This document shows positions 1 through 9,354 of a stretch of 64,000 bases of DNA, piece by piece (position 1 is the first letter of the stretch; the number at the start of each line of letters is the position of its first letter). A program made the translations under genes and the position numbers. Source of the DNA: Ruania zhangjianzhongii (lineage in GTDB: Bacteria > Actinomycetota > Actinomycetes > Actinomycetales > Beutenbergiaceae); the NCBI RefSeq assembly GCF_008000995.1, contig NZ_CP042828.1:4144882-4208881 (forward strand). The letters are read 5' to 3'. The notes under the pieces were generated by a model. It did no database searches. It saw nothing but the letters and a program-made list of their open reading frames with translations, and was not told where the DNA came from.

Positions 1-1
1 G

Positions 2-901
2 CTGTTCGCCGGGGTGCAGCGGATCTTCGAGTCCGGCCTGTTCCTGGAGGACCTGCGCGGGTTCCTCGCACTCGCCGAGCCGGCGCGGGAGGACGTGCGC
101 GGCCCGGATGCCCCGGCCGGCTTCGCCGCGGTGGGCGCGGATCGGGTCTCCTTCACCTATCCCGGCTCGGAGCAGCCGGCGGTGCGCGAGGCCACAGTGG
201 ACCTGCGTGCCGGCGAGGTGGTGGCGGTGGTCGGGGAGAACGGCTCCGGCAAGACCACACTGGCGAAGATGCTCGCTGGCCTGTACGAGCCGAGCACGGG
301 CGCGATCCGGTGGGACGGCACGGACATTCGGCAGTGGTCGTTGGCGAGCGTGCGGTCCAAGATCGCGGTGATCTTCCAGGACTTCGTGCGGTATGCGCTC
401 AGCGCCGAGGACAACATCGCCACCGGTGATGTTTCCCAGCCACCGACCAGTGACCGGGTACGGCGGGCGGCGCGGGCGGCCGGGGCAGCAGAGGCGATCG
501 AGTCGATGCCAGACGGCTACGCGACCCCACTCTCCCGGCTGTTCGCCGGCGGCCGGGACCTCTCCGGAGGGCAGTGGCAGCGGGTGGCGATCGCCCGCGG
601 CTACTACCGGGATGCGCAGCTGGTGATCCTGGACGAGCCGTCCGCCGCACTGGACCCGCGAGCCGAGCACGAGCTGTTCGCGAGCCTGCGGCACACCCTG
701 GAGGGGCGCACCGCGCTGTTCATCTCGCACCGGTTCTCCACGGTGCGCGCAGCTGACCGGATCTACGTGATGGACGCCGGCTCAGTGGTGGAGCACGGCA
801 CACACGAGGAGCTGATGGCCGCCGAGGGTCAGTACGCGGACCTGTTCCGGGTGCAGGCGGCGGCCTACCTGCCGCCGGAGCAGGCCGGCGAGACGGTCTG
901 A
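2..901 (+). CDS. ABC exporter ATP-binding domain, 5' end outside window
   Basis: The reading frame is open to the left edge (codons begin at base 2), so this is the C-terminal part of a longer protein, most likely a TMD-NBD half-transporter of the ABC exporter type. Visible nucleotide-binding motifs are Walker A GENGSGKTT, a Q-loop (IFQDF), the signature LSGGQWQR, Walker B LVILDEPSAALD and the switch His in ISHRFS. The first ~30 residues would be the end of the transmembrane domain. It ends 2 bases before the stop of the convergent oxidoreductase gene. The substrate cannot be told from the NBD. It lies 47 kb from the lasso-peptide genes, so there is no positional reason to make it their exporter. 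Confidence 0.88.
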   Translation: MFAGVQRIFESGLFLEDLRGFLALAEPAREDVRGPDAPAGFAAVGADRVSFTYPGSEQPAVREATVDLRAGEVVAVVGENGSGKTTLAKMLAGLYEPSTGAIRWDGTDIRQWSLASVRSKIAVIFQDFVRYALSAEDNIATGDVSQPPTSDRVRRAARAAGAAEAIESMPDGYATPLSRLFAGGRDLSGGQWQRVAIARGYYRDAQLVILDEPSAALDPRAEHELFASLRHTLEGRTALFISHRFSTVRAADRIYVMDAGSVVEHGTHEELMAAEGQYADLFRVQAAAYLPPEQAGETV

Positions 902-903
902 GA

Positions 904-2157
904 TCAGCGCAGCGGATCGAACGGACGCAGCTCCGTCGGCCTCCGACCGGCCATGATCTGCTCAGCCAGTAGGCGCCCGGTGGTGGGGCCGAGGGTGACT
1001 CCCCACATCCCGTGGCCCCCTGCCACGAACACTCCAGGCGCGCGCGTGGCCCCGATCAGTGGTAGCCCATCCGTGGTGCAGGGCCGCGATCCCACCCACT
1101 CGTCCTCACGGTCGTCCACATCCACGCCTCGAAGGAACGGTCGAGCCGCATCGGCGATGGCTCGTACTCGTCGCTGGTCCAACGGCGCGTCGGGCTGGCG
1201 AAACTCCATCATCCCAGCCACGCGCAGCCGCTGACCCAACGGAGTACAGGCCACCCGCTGAGTGGGCAGGTAGATCGGCCCCGACGGCGGAGTTCGCACC
1301 GGCACGCTGAAGCTGTAGCCGCGGCCGGCCTGGACCCGTGCGCGTACTCCGAACGGCCTGGACAACGCGTTCACCCGGGCTCCGGTGGCGATCACCACAG
1401 CGTCACACCGGTGGATGTCGCCGTCGGCGGTAGTGAGCCGGGCTCCCTCGTCGAGGGCACGGATCGAGTCGACGGCCGCCCCGGTCTGGAAGGTACCGCC
1501 CCGCCGGCGCACTGACTCCGCGAGCGCTGCCACGTACGCGCCTGGCGCGATGTAGCGCTGCCCGTGCAGTCGAATCGCCGCCCCGATGCCCTCGGAGAGG
1601 GTCGGCTCGACCGCACGGGCCTCATCTCCGGTCAGCAGCTCAAACTCCACGTCCTGCCCGGCACGCTGGATCTGCTCCAGCTCCCCGCGCAGAGCGGCAC
1701 GCTCGCGAGTCGTCCGGAATGCTGCCAGGAACGAGTCCGCCGCCAGCGTAGGCGCCGCGACGCCGCCGTCGGAGAGCAGGTCGAACGACTCCAGGGCAAG
1801 CCGATTGATCGGTACCAGCTTGTCCATTGCCGCCGACCATCGCGATGCTGTCGAGTTCCGGGCGAAGCCGAACAGGAACCGGACCAGCGAGGCGTCGGCC
1901 GACGGCGGGACGTACACCGGCGAAGCCGGGCTGAGCACAGCCTTCGCGCCATAGCGCAGCACCGACGGTTCGGGAAGCGGCGTTGCCAGGCCGGGGGTGA
2001 GCCATCCGGCGTTGCCCCACGACGAACCGGCGCCGACACCTGCGCTGTCGAACACGGTGACCGCGGCGCCCCGCTCTTGCAGGAACCACGCCGTCGCCAG
2101 ACCCACCATCCCGGCGCCCACCACCCCGATAGTTCGCGGAGCCGTTGACTCAACCAT
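904..2157 (-). CDS. FAD-dependent amino-acid oxidoreductase, DadA/DAO family
   Basis: 417 residues. The N-terminus carries the dinucleotide-binding motif GVVGAGMVGLATAWFL followed by an acidic strand end, typical of the DAO superfamily (D-amino-acid dehydrogenase, glycine or sarcosine oxidase relatives). The C-terminal part has the FAD-binding segment VAGGHGMWGVTLGPTTGRLLAEQI. The start at 2157 is chosen because the Rossmann motif begins about 9 residues later and GGAAGGGAG lies just upstream; the frame remains open further upstream but in another gene's territory. It is the last gene of the leftward catabolic operon, 130 bp after the histidine phosphatase. It presumably oxidises an amine or amino-acid part of the transported substrate; the true substrate is unknown. 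Confidence 0.85.
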   Translation of the reverse strand: MVESTAPRTIGVVGAGMVGLATAWFLQERGAAVTVFDSAGVGAGSSWGNAGWLTPGLATPLPEPSVLRYGAKAVLSPASPVYVPPSADASLVRFLFGFARNSTASRWSAAMDKLVPINRLALESFDLLSDGGVAAPTLAADSFLAAFRTTRERAALRGELEQIQRAGQDVEFELLTGDEARAVEPTLSEGIGAAIRLHGQRYIAPGAYVAALAESVRRRGGTFQTGAAVDSIRALDEGARLTTADGDIHRCDAVVIATGARVNALSRPFGVRARVQAGRGYSFSVPVRTPPSGPIYLPTQRVACTPLGQRLRVAGMMEFRQPDAPLDQRRVRAIADAARPFLRGVDVDDREDEWVGSRPCTTDGLPLIGATRAPGVFVAGGHGMWGVTLGPTTGRLLAEQIMAGRRPTELRPFDPLR

Positions 2158-2221
2158 GCTGCTCCCTTCCGCGTGAGCCGATGACTGAACTGCGCTGGGC
2201 TGGTCGGTGAGTTGAGCGTGA

Positions 2222-2240
2222 CGCGACCGCCAGGGTCGCG
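2222..2240 (-). terminator. Stem-loop between phosphatase and oxidoreductase genes
   Basis: Inverted repeat CGCGACC / GGTCGCG with a 5-base loop, in the 130-bp gap between the histidine phosphatase stop and the oxidoreductase start. It has no U-run. It could be a partial terminator or mRNA processing/stability element lowering expression of the distal gene. Confidence 0.4.
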
Positions 2241-2287
2241 GGCCACGCTGCAGTAGCGGAGCTACTTCGGAAGCCAGCCCATTCCCG

Positions 2288-2905
2288 TCAGTAGGTCTCC
2301 ACACCCCCAGGGAGCGGCACGTTGTACCGCACCACCGCGTGGCCCACCCCGCCCAACCGGAGCACCGTCCGAGAGCAGTTGCTCGCCGGCGCCATGCTGT
2401 GGTGCCCCGGGCTGGGAAGGCCCGCCGCGTAGGCCGCGCCCACTTGGATCGACCCGCCGTGGGTGAACACGAGAACCTGGTCGAGACCGGTCTGCGCGAG
2501 CTCCTCCAGGCACTCCGAGACCCGGGCACGCTGCTCCACAAAGGTCTCCCCACCGCCACGGCGTGGGTCCAGCCCGGCCTTGGAGGCAGCCACCACCTCA
2601 GGTAGCTCCGCAGCCACCTCCTCCAGCGTTCGACCTGACCAGTCGCCCACACTGATCTCGCGCAGGCGCTTGTCCTCCACCACGGTGGCACCGGTGAGAT
2701 CGGCATACGCCTGTGCGGTGTCTCGTGCCCGGGGCAGGTCGCTGCTCCAGACTGTCTCCATTCGGCCGACTTCCTCCACCAGCGTGCGGGCCGCCTGCGC
2801 TGCTTGGGCGCGTCCCCGTTCGGTGAGGCCGGAGTCGGCCTGCCCCTGGTAGCGCTGCTCCACGTTCCAGTGCGACTCGCCGTGACGCACCATGATGACC
2901 TGCAT
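2288..2905 (-). CDS. Histidine phosphatase family protein (phosphoglycerate-mutase-like)
   Basis: 205 residues. The catalytic RHGE motif is at residues 7-10 (MVRHGESHWN), and the second catalytic His is in VFTHGGSIQV, so the branch-1 histidine phosphatase core is complete. This family removes phosphate from small phosphoesters (sugar phosphates, alpha-ribazole phosphate, nucleotides). The start at 2905 is 3 bases after the sulfatase stop, so the two are probably coupled. Neighbouring sulfatase and phosphoesterase genes suggest an intracellular sugar-phosphate or similar intermediate as substrate. The exact substrate is not determinable. Confidence 0.85.
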   Translation of the reverse strand: MQVIMVRHGESHWNVEQRYQGQADSGLTERGRAQAAQAARTLVEEVGRMETVWSSDLPRARDTAQAYADLTGATVVEDKRLREISVGDWSGRTLEEVAAELPEVVAASKAGLDPRRGGGETFVEQRARVSECLEELAQTGLDQVLVFTHGGSIQVGAAYAAGLPSPGHHSMAPASNCSRTVLRLGGVGHAVVRYNVPLPGGVETY

Positions 2906-2908
2906 GTC

Positions 2909-4297
2909 CTATGACTCCTCCCACGGCACCAGCCGTGTCTGCGACCCGTACTGGTCAACTAGCACTTGCACTTCTTGATACTGCCGCCGGCGAACCGCAG
3001 CGGCGTCCCGGTCAACGGCCTCCGGGTCACACACGGCACGCAGCTCCCTCTCGAGCTTGCCGACGATATCGGGCCGGTCCGCCCAGAGGTTCACCAGCTC
3101 CTCCGGGTCGTCACGGAGGTTGAACAGCTGGTGCGGGGCTGCCGTGTGATAGAGCAGCTTCCACTCACCCAGCCGCAGCATGAACGATCCTCCGCGGACG
3201 TTGTGTCCGTGGTAGGTGGCGAACGCCGGCCGGCTCGGGTCATCGGCGGGGATCAGCTGCAGGGGCACACCGCGCCACGCCTCCGGTCGGCGAGCGCCGA
3301 CGGCGTGGAACATCGCGGCCTGCAGATCGAGGCTGGAGACTGAGGTGCTCACCCGCTGGCCGGGCGTGAACCCAGGGCCAGCGGCGATGAGGGGGATGCG
3401 CACCGAATCCTCGTACATGCTCGTCTTGCCCCACATACCGAACTTGCCAAGCATCTCACCGTGGTCGGTGGCATAGCAGACCACGGTGTCCTCGGTCAGG
3501 CCAGCGGCGTCCACGGCGTCAAGCAGTCGCCCGAGCTGGTCGTCTACGTAACTAACAGCGCCGAAGTAGCCCTGCCGCAGCTGACGGACGAGCTCCTCAG
3601 TAAAGTCCCAGCGGCCGTTGTCGCGCGCGTCCTGGGCGTGCGGATGCTGGGCCGACTCCTGCTCGAGTCCGCAGGCGGGCACATCGCCAAGCCCCTGGTA
3701 CATCTCCCAGTAGCGCGGCTCCGTGGTGTACGGAGGATGGGGCGGGTTGATCTCGATCGTCATCGTCCAGGGTCGGGCCAGTCCTTGACCCCGAGTCTGC
3801 AGCCAGTCGATCGCATCGTCGATATGAGCTCCCTCCGGCGCATACATGTCCTCGACGGGGCCGTGGGCGGTGGTCGTCATCAGCGGCTTTCTCGAGGGAC
3901 GCTCGGCCTGGATGGAATGGGTCCCTAGGCCCTTGCCGGTGCGTCTCACTCCCAGCATCTCGGAGAATCCGAGCGCGAACGGGTCCCGGTAGAGGTTGGA
4001 CCCACCACCCACATAGACGGTGTGTACACCCTGCTCCGCAAGCTCTCCCCCGTAGCTGGGATGACGCCGTTCCAGCACCTTCGAGTTGTTGTAGGCCTGC
4101 GTCTCGTGGGTGTACCGGCCCGCCATGAAGGCCGTTCGCGACGGCACACACAGCGGCGACGGGCAGTAGGCGTTCTCGTACACCGTGCCACGAGCCGCGA
4201 GCCGGTCCATGTTCGGGGTCCGGACCACCTCGTGACCGTAGGTCGAGGAGTATCGAGGATTGTGCTCGTCGCTGACGAGCAGCACCACGTTCGTCAT
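2909..4297 (-). CDS. Sulfatase-family hydrolase (FGly sulfatase or phosphonate monoester hydrolase)
   Basis: 462 residues of the alkaline phosphatase/sulfatase superfamily. The N-terminal metal site (VSDEHNP) and the formylglycine motif CVPSR (Cys50) are intact, with a following G-R (MAGRYTHE). The metal ligand pair ATDHGE appears around residue 280. The motif is shared by arylsulfatases, choline-sulfatase-like enzymes and phosphonate/phosphodiester hydrolases, so either a sulfate or a phosphate ester is possible. No signal peptide is visible, so it acts in the cytoplasm. Its start overlaps the stop of the upstream phosphoesterase by 4 bases (4294-4297). A formylglycine-generating enzyme is not in the window. 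Confidence 0.85.
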   Translation of the reverse strand: MTNVVLLVSDEHNPRYSSTYGHEVVRTPNMDRLAARGTVYENAYCPSPLCVPSRTAFMAGRYTHETQAYNNSKVLERRHPSYGGELAEQGVHTVYVGGGSNLYRDPFALGFSEMLGVRRTGKGLGTHSIQAERPSRKPLMTTTAHGPVEDMYAPEGAHIDDAIDWLQTRGQGLARPWTMTIEINPPHPPYTTEPRYWEMYQGLGDVPACGLEQESAQHPHAQDARDNGRWDFTEELVRQLRQGYFGAVSYVDDQLGRLLDAVDAAGLTEDTVVCYATDHGEMLGKFGMWGKTSMYEDSVRIPLIAAGPGFTPGQRVSTSVSSLDLQAAMFHAVGARRPEAWRGVPLQLIPADDPSRPAFATYHGHNVRGGSFMLRLGEWKLLYHTAAPHQLFNLRDDPEELVNLWADRPDIVGKLERELRAVCDPEAVDRDAAAVRRRQYQEVQVLVDQYGSQTRLVPWEES

Positions 4298-7200
4298 GCA
4301 CGCACCCTTCGTCGGATCATCACACCGGTCAGCACGAGCATGAGCACGGCGATCAACAGCGGTAGCTGCTCCGCTCCCGTGCTCGCCAGCTCGGAGCTCG
4401 GAGCCCCTGCTGCAGCGGGTGCGGGACCCTCTCCCGGGACAGGCTCGTCCACCGCAGGCACCCCTCCCGGAGCCGAACCACCAGGAGCGGGAGCCTGCCC
4501 CGGATCAGGACTCATCGGATCTGGCTCATCTGGGGCGGGGCGCTCCGGGGCGGGCTCAGTGGGCGCCGGCTCGCTGCCCTGCGCCTCCCCTGTGCCGGTG
4601 AAGACCCCGAACTGGACGATGCCCTCATCGAGATCGGCATCGGCTGTGCCGGTCAGCGCCAACGTGCGCAGTCCGTCGACGTCGTCGGTCTCGACGACGT
4701 CCCTGGTGACGGCGAACCACCCGTACGGAACCCCGTCCTCCAGGTCCTCCCAGGTCACCGTGGCGTCCTCACCGGAGTCATGAGTCACCGCGCCGATGAT
4801 TGCCTCGGTGGGCGTCAGCCCGACGAGCGCGTCGGTGGTGAACGCCGTGGTGCGACCCTGGGTCTGGATCGGCACCCGGAAGTCGTCCTCCTCGCCGTTG
4901 TAACGCTCGTCGGTGTCATAGTCGGTGGCACCGAACTCGTCCAGATAGGCGGAGTAGGTGTCCACACTCAGTTCGCCACGGTCGAGGTCGAACTGGAGCA
5001 GCCGGAAGAACGTGGCACCGAAGGTGACGGGTGTGTCACCGTCGTAGTTGCCGATGTCGGTCAGACCAAGATGGTCGGTCCCGATCCGGTAGCCCTGGTA
5101 GTCATGGGTGAGCTCGACCACGTTGTTGCCGTTCTGTCCCACATCCTGGCGAACGTTGATGGTCACGCCGGTGACGTGCCCGGCCAGCAGCAGCATGACG
5201 TTCGGACTCTCCTCCATCACGCGCTCGCTGATGAGTTCCCCGTCGGCCGTGCGCACCCCATCGCGGCCATTCGGCTGCGAGCTGGTCTTGTGGGCCGCGT
5301 GGGTCATCACGATGCCGTTGCGAGCCGAGTACTCCTCGAACACAGCGCTGGCCCAGTCGCCTTCCTCCTCGGTGACCTGATACCCGAGAGTGACCACCAC
5401 GAAGTCCTCACCACCTGCGGAGAAGAGCACGTAGCCGTTGTCATTGTCACCGGGCTGCCACGGGTGGTACTCGGCATCGCGCTGTCGCCAGCCCTCGCTC
5501 TGGGCGAGCTGCTCGTAGCGCTCCGGGCCGAAGTAGCTGTTGTAGAGGCTGTCCGAGCCAGACTCCTGACCGTTGAGGTTGTCATGGTTGCCCGGCAGCA
5601 CGGCGTTCGGGATCCCGGTCTCCTCCAGCATCTCCTGGCTCTGCAAGGCGAGCTCGAACTGAGCGATCGCGCGGTCCCGGTCTGAGTCGTTGGCCCAGCT
5701 ATCCACGAGGTCACCCGTGTGCGCGACGAACTCGACCTGGTGCTCCTCGCCGTGCTCGGCCAGCCATCGGTAGGAGTCCTGGTAGCCGGCCAGCCACTCG
5801 TCCTGCTCGGCGGGCGGCTTGTCCGGGTTGGTCGCTGCTCCCACCATGTACTGGGTGTCGGTGATGTGCATCAGCGAGAAGTCGACGCCGTCAGGGTCCT
5901 CGAACCCATCCTCGACCGGGTTGTCCAGGTCGTCGGCGAACGGGTCAACGCCCACGACGAGGGTCCGGACCACGCCGTCGACATCGTTCTCCTCCGAAGC
6001 CGAGGTGCTCAGCTGGATCTGGCGATCTGCGGAGCCTCGGGCCGAGTCCGCCACCTCATACCGGCCGGTCTCGGTACTGAGCAGGAGTAGGTGTACTTCA
6101 CGGGCTGGGTCGACATTGCCGCGCCACACCACGGACTGGCCGGCCGCGGTGAACGGCACATCGGCCTGCAGGGCGGGGATCTCGGCGCTGGCGGGAGAGT
6201 CGAACTCTTCGCCGTCAGCCGGAAGCAGCGGATCGTCGACGGCGCTCGCCTCCTGCAGCTCGACGTCGCCCGCCACGCCCGTCTCACGGTCGAAGGCAGC
6301 CGCACGGATACTTCCGGATTCGGCCTGCTCCGCTGCGGAGAGGTCCCCGGCCAGGAACGTGGTGCGAAGCGCGCCGCCCGTTGGATGGGTCGCTCGGGCG
6401 GTGAGCTGCGCCGTCCCATCTCCGCTGCTCTGGGTTGCGCCGTCACCGGTGGGGATTGCCGCTGCGGTGAACGTGACGTCGCCGGCTATGGCGCGTCCCA
6501 GTCTGTCCATTCCTCGGTAGGCGAGGGTGTGCTCGCCCCGGCTCAGGCCAGGTCCGATCTCGTCCCCGGGCGTGATCTGCTCACCGTCAAGGCTGAGGGA
6601 CAGGTCGCCGGCGAGCAGGTCCGCATTCTGCACGTCCGCTGCCAGCGTGGTCGGTGCCCGCAGCCGCGACTCAGGGGCGGGGCTGATCAGCTCGAAGGAT
6701 GGCTCCTGGTCGGTCTGCTCGGCGAACACCTCGGCGTACCGGGCCGCCACCTCCTCGGCCGAGAGCGCGCTGCTGTACAGGGCCGCCTGAGCAAGTTGTC
6801 CGGTGGCGATGAACTCGGGGTCGCCGGCCGGGTCGGTATCCGCGGCGAGGTAGAAGTACTCGGCCGACGGGGTCCTGATCTGATCGCCCTCTGCGGCGAC
6901 CTCGTCAACGAGCTCGCCGTTGATATACAACGCGAGGGCGGCGCCGTCCCAGACCCCGGCCACGTGGTACCAGACTCCGTGGGCAATGTCTGTCTCGACC
7001 GTGTAGTAGGTCCCGTCCACGTTGAGGAGGACCTTGACCTGCTCACCTGCGTTCAGCGAGAAGCCGCCGCCCTCCTTGCTGCCGCAGAAGTTGTTGCGGT
7101 TGTCCACTTCCGATTCCGGTCCGCCTACGCGAATCGTGCACTCGACGGTGAACTCGGTGGTGTCATAGATCCCGGGCACGTAGTACCGCACGGCATTGGT

Positions 7201-7485
7201 GCCGTCGAAGGTGGCAACGGGGTGGCCGAGCGCCGGCCCCGGCGCGATCGGCGGCTCCGTGCCCACCACCGTCGGCTCGCGGCCCATGGCCGCGTCCTGA
7301 AACGGCTCCCCGGTCAGGTCCACGTCGAGCAGGTCCGGCTCCGGGGGCGCTGCCTGCCCGGGGCCCGGCTCCGCTGAGGCGGAGGCTGACCAGAGACCTA
7401 GCGCGAGCACCCCGGCGAGTGCGGTCGTGAGCGTGCGCCGCAAGGCTGAGGCGGGCAGGGGTGATGTGCGGCGGGAGTGAACCAT
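4294..7485 (-). CDS. Secreted, LAxTG-anchored LamG/metallophosphoesterase
   Basis: 1063 residues. A signal peptide occupies residues 1-38 (cleavage near SASAEP). A LamG/concanavalin-like domain lies around residues 60-250 and a calcineurin-like metallophosphoesterase around 540-800, with HITDTQ, HTGDLVD, LPGNHDN and AGHVTG metal ligands all present. A Pro/Glu-rich spacer is followed by LASTG, a hydrophobic stretch and the basic tail RRRVRA, a sorting signal of the LAxTG type recognised by class E sortases. It should be displayed on the cell wall and cleave phosphomono- or diesters outside the cell before uptake by the adjacent ABC system. It starts 25 bp after the permease gene. Confidence 0.87.
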   Translation of the reverse strand: MVHSRRTSPLPASALRRTLTTALAGVLALGLWSASASAEPGPGQAAPPEPDLLDVDLTGEPFQDAAMGREPTVVGTEPPIAPGPALGHPVATFDGTNAVRYYVPGIYDTTEFTVECTIRVGGPESEVDNRNNFCGSKEGGGFSLNAGEQVKVLLNVDGTYYTVETDIAHGVWYHVAGVWDGAALALYINGELVDEVAAEGDQIRTPSAEYFYLAADTDPAGDPEFIATGQLAQAALYSSALSAEEVAARYAEVFAEQTDQEPSFELISPAPESRLRAPTTLAADVQNADLLAGDLSLSLDGEQITPGDEIGPGLSRGEHTLAYRGMDRLGRAIAGDVTFTAAAIPTGDGATQSSGDGTAQLTARATHPTGGALRTTFLAGDLSAAEQAESGSIRAAAFDRETGVAGDVELQEASAVDDPLLPADGEEFDSPASAEIPALQADVPFTAAGQSVVWRGNVDPAREVHLLLLSTETGRYEVADSARGSADRQIQLSTSASEENDVDGVVRTLVVGVDPFADDLDNPVEDGFEDPDGVDFSLMHITDTQYMVGAATNPDKPPAEQDEWLAGYQDSYRWLAEHGEEHQVEFVAHTGDLVDSWANDSDRDRAIAQFELALQSQEMLEETGIPNAVLPGNHDNLNGQESGSDSLYNSYFGPERYEQLAQSEGWRQRDAEYHPWQPGDNDNGYVLFSAGGEDFVVVTLGYQVTEEEGDWASAVFEEYSARNGIVMTHAAHKTSSQPNGRDGVRTADGELISERVMEESPNVMLLLAGHVTGVTINVRQDVGQNGNNVVELTHDYQGYRIGTDHLGLTDIGNYDGDTPVTFGATFFRLLQFDLDRGELSVDTYSAYLDEFGATDYDTDERYNGEEDDFRVPIQTQGRTTAFTTDALVGLTPTEAIIGAVTHDSGEDATVTWEDLEDGVPYGWFAVTRDVVETDDVDGLRTLALTGTADADLDEGIVQFGVFTGTGEAQGSEPAPTEPAPERPAPDEPDPMSPDPGQAPAPGGSAPGGVPAVDEPVPGEGPAPAAAGAPSSELASTGAEQLPLLIAVLMLVLTGVMIRRRVRA

Positions 7486-7510
7486 GCGGATGCTCCTTGG
7501 TCGGCGATGA

Positions 7511-8374
7511 TCAAGACTTGACAGAGCCGATGAGCACTCCCTTCTGGAAGTGCTTCTGGATGAACGGGTAGACGACGATCATCGGCAGGGCGGTGATCAC
7601 TACCGCGGCCATGCGAAGCGTGAGCGCGGGTGTCACCTCATCCGGGTCGAAGGCTGCATCGGGGTTTGAGGTGAGCAGGTCGCGCAACACCACCTGCAAC
7701 GGCTGTAGTGACGCGTCCCGCACGTAGAAGATGGCAGCGAAGAAGGTGTTCCAGTTGGCCACGGCGTAGAAGAGCCCGATGGTCAACAGCACCGGCACGG
7801 CGAGCGGGAAGATGATCCGCAGCAGCAGCCGCACCTCACCGGCCCCGTCCAGCCGGGCTGACTCCGATAGCTCGCTGGGTAGCCCCTCGAAGAACGTCTT
7901 CATGATGAACACGTTGAAGACGCTCAGCGCCGAGGGGATGATCATTGCCCAGATCGAGTTGAGCAAACCTGTGTTCTTGACGATGAGGTAGGTGGGGATG
8001 ATTCCCGCGTTGAACACGGTGGTGAACACCAGCGCCAGCAGGATGAAGGTCCGGCCCGGCATTTCCTTGCGGCTCAGGGGCCAGGCGATGCCGGTGCTGA
8101 GGATCATGTTGAGCGCCGTCCCCACCACAGTGACGAAGGTGCTCACGAGCATCGCTTGCGGGATTCGTGTGGTGTTCCACATCGCGATGTAGCCCTCAAG
8201 GGTGAAGCTCGTCGGGAACAGCACGTACCCGCCATTGGCGAGAACCTCGGAGTACGGTGTCAGCGAGGCGGCCACCACCACGAGCAGCGGCACCAGGGCG
8301 AAAAGCCCAATGACGATCAGGGCGACGACAACGATACCGTCGAACACCCGGTCCGGTGTAGATCGCTTTACCAT
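7511..8374 (-). CDS. Carbohydrate ABC transporter permease, LplC/YtcP type (CUT1)
   Basis: 287 residues with six predicted membrane spans and the cytoplasmic EAA-type loop ESARLDGAGEVRLLLRIIFPLAVPVL that contacts the ATPase. The C-terminus ends in the typical PFIQKHFQKGVLIGSVKS pattern of LplC-like permeases. It overlaps the stop of the first permease gene by 7 bases. No ATPase is encoded in the operon. CUT1 systems in actinobacteria commonly use a shared MsiK-type ATPase elsewhere in the genome, and this is inferred here. Confidence 0.92.
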   Translation of the reverse strand: MVKRSTPDRVFDGIVVVALIVIGLFALVPLLVVVAASLTPYSEVLANGGYVLFPTSFTLEGYIAMWNTTRIPQAMLVSTFVTVVGTALNMILSTGIAWPLSRKEMPGRTFILLALVFTTVFNAGIIPTYLIVKNTGLLNSIWAMIIPSALSVFNVFIMKTFFEGLPSELSESARLDGAGEVRLLLRIIFPLAVPVLLTIGLFYAVANWNTFFAAIFYVRDASLQPLQVVLRDLLTSNPDAAFDPDEVTPALTLRMAAVVITALPMIVVYPFIQKHFQKGVLIGSVKS

Positions 8375-9354
8375 ACTTGACCATCCCAGCGTCGCGCCAT
8401 CCGATTCACCGTCACCATGAGAACGAATCCGATCACCGACTTGAAAAGACCCACCGCGGCTGCCTGGCTATAGTTCAAATCGACAAGACCCGCTCGATAT
8501 ACCCAAGTATCGATAATGTCGCCTACCGAGTACACCTGCGGGTTGAGAAAGACGAAGATCTGATCGAACCCGGCGTCGAGGATTCCGCCGATCTTCAGCA
8601 CGAGCAAAAGGATAATGACGTTCCTGATCCCAGGCAGTGTGATGCTCCAGATCTGACGCAACCTCCCGGCACCATCCATGCGAGCAGCCTCGTACAAGTC
8701 CTGGTTGATTCCCACCATTGCGGCCAAATAAATGATCGCTCCCCAGCCAATGTCCTTCCAGACGTCGGAAGTGACCAGGACGGTGCGGAACCAGTCGGTG
8801 GAGTTCAGAAAGGGAACCGTAAAGCCGAAGGTATCCGACAGGAAATTGTTCAGCACCCCGGTACTTTGCGAGAGCAGAGCGACACACACACCGTAGACAA
8901 TCACCCAGGAGAGGAAGTGCGGCATATAACTGACGGTCTGCACCGTGCGACGGAACCAGTTGGTCCGGCACTCGTTGAACAACAGCGCCACCACGATGGC
9001 CGCAACCGTTCCGATGACGAGTTTGTACACCGAGATGAGGAGGGTGTTCGTCAATAGCTGGCCGGCGTAAGGCGAGCTGAAGAATTCTGAGAAGTGGCGG
9101 TACCACGGGTCGGCCCACTGACTCGCCAGGATCCCGAGGCCCAGGTTGTAGTTCTTGAAGGCAATAAGCAGGCCATACATCGGGCCGTACTTGTACACAG
9201 CCACATACGCAAGGGCCGGCACCATCATGATGTACAGGGCCTTGTACCGCTTGATATGAGCCCAGGTGCGGCGCCTGCGGGAGGGAGCCGGTCGCTTGGC
9301 GGCCCTCTGCTCCGTATGACTCAGCTGGTGCTGAGCGGATTCTGCCATCACCAT
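8368..9354 (-). CDS. Carbohydrate ABC transporter permease, LplB type (CUT1)
   Basis: 328 residues, inner-membrane subunit partnering the following permease. It has an N-terminal basic segment (RRRRTWAHIKRYK) followed by about six spans, and the EAA loop YEAARMDGAGRLRQIWSITLPGI. The start at 9354 is preferred: GGAGG lies 8 bases upstream and it overlaps the end of the DUF624 gene by 7 bases. The in-frame extension to 9444 would read through that gene and adds non-conserved residues. Confidence 0.92.
   Translation of the reverse strand: MVMAESAQHQLSHTEQRAAKRPAPSRRRRTWAHIKRYKALYIMMVPALAYVAVYKYGPMYGLLIAFKNYNLGLGILASQWADPWYRHFSEFFSSPYAGQLLTNTLLISVYKLVIGTVAAIVVALLFNECRTNWFRRTVQTVSYMPHFLSWVIVYGVCVALLSQSTGVLNNFLSDTFGFTVPFLNSTDWFRTVLVTSDVWKDIGWGAIIYLAAMVGINQDLYEAARMDGAGRLRQIWSITLPGIRNVIILLLVLKIGGILDAGFDQIFVFLNPQVYSVGDIIDTWVYRAGLVDLNYSQAAAVGLFKSVIGFVLMVTVNRMARRWDGQVW

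Noticed and set aside
2-901. Dedicated lasso peptide exporter (D protein)
   Set aside because: It is an exporter-type NBD but 47 kb away, with no shared promoter or context.
904-2958. A single 684-residue leftward frame covering the oxidoreductase and the histidine phosphatase region
   Set aside because: The frame upstream of 2157 has no similarity and overlaps the well-supported histidine phosphatase. A good ribosome site and Rossmann start support 2157.
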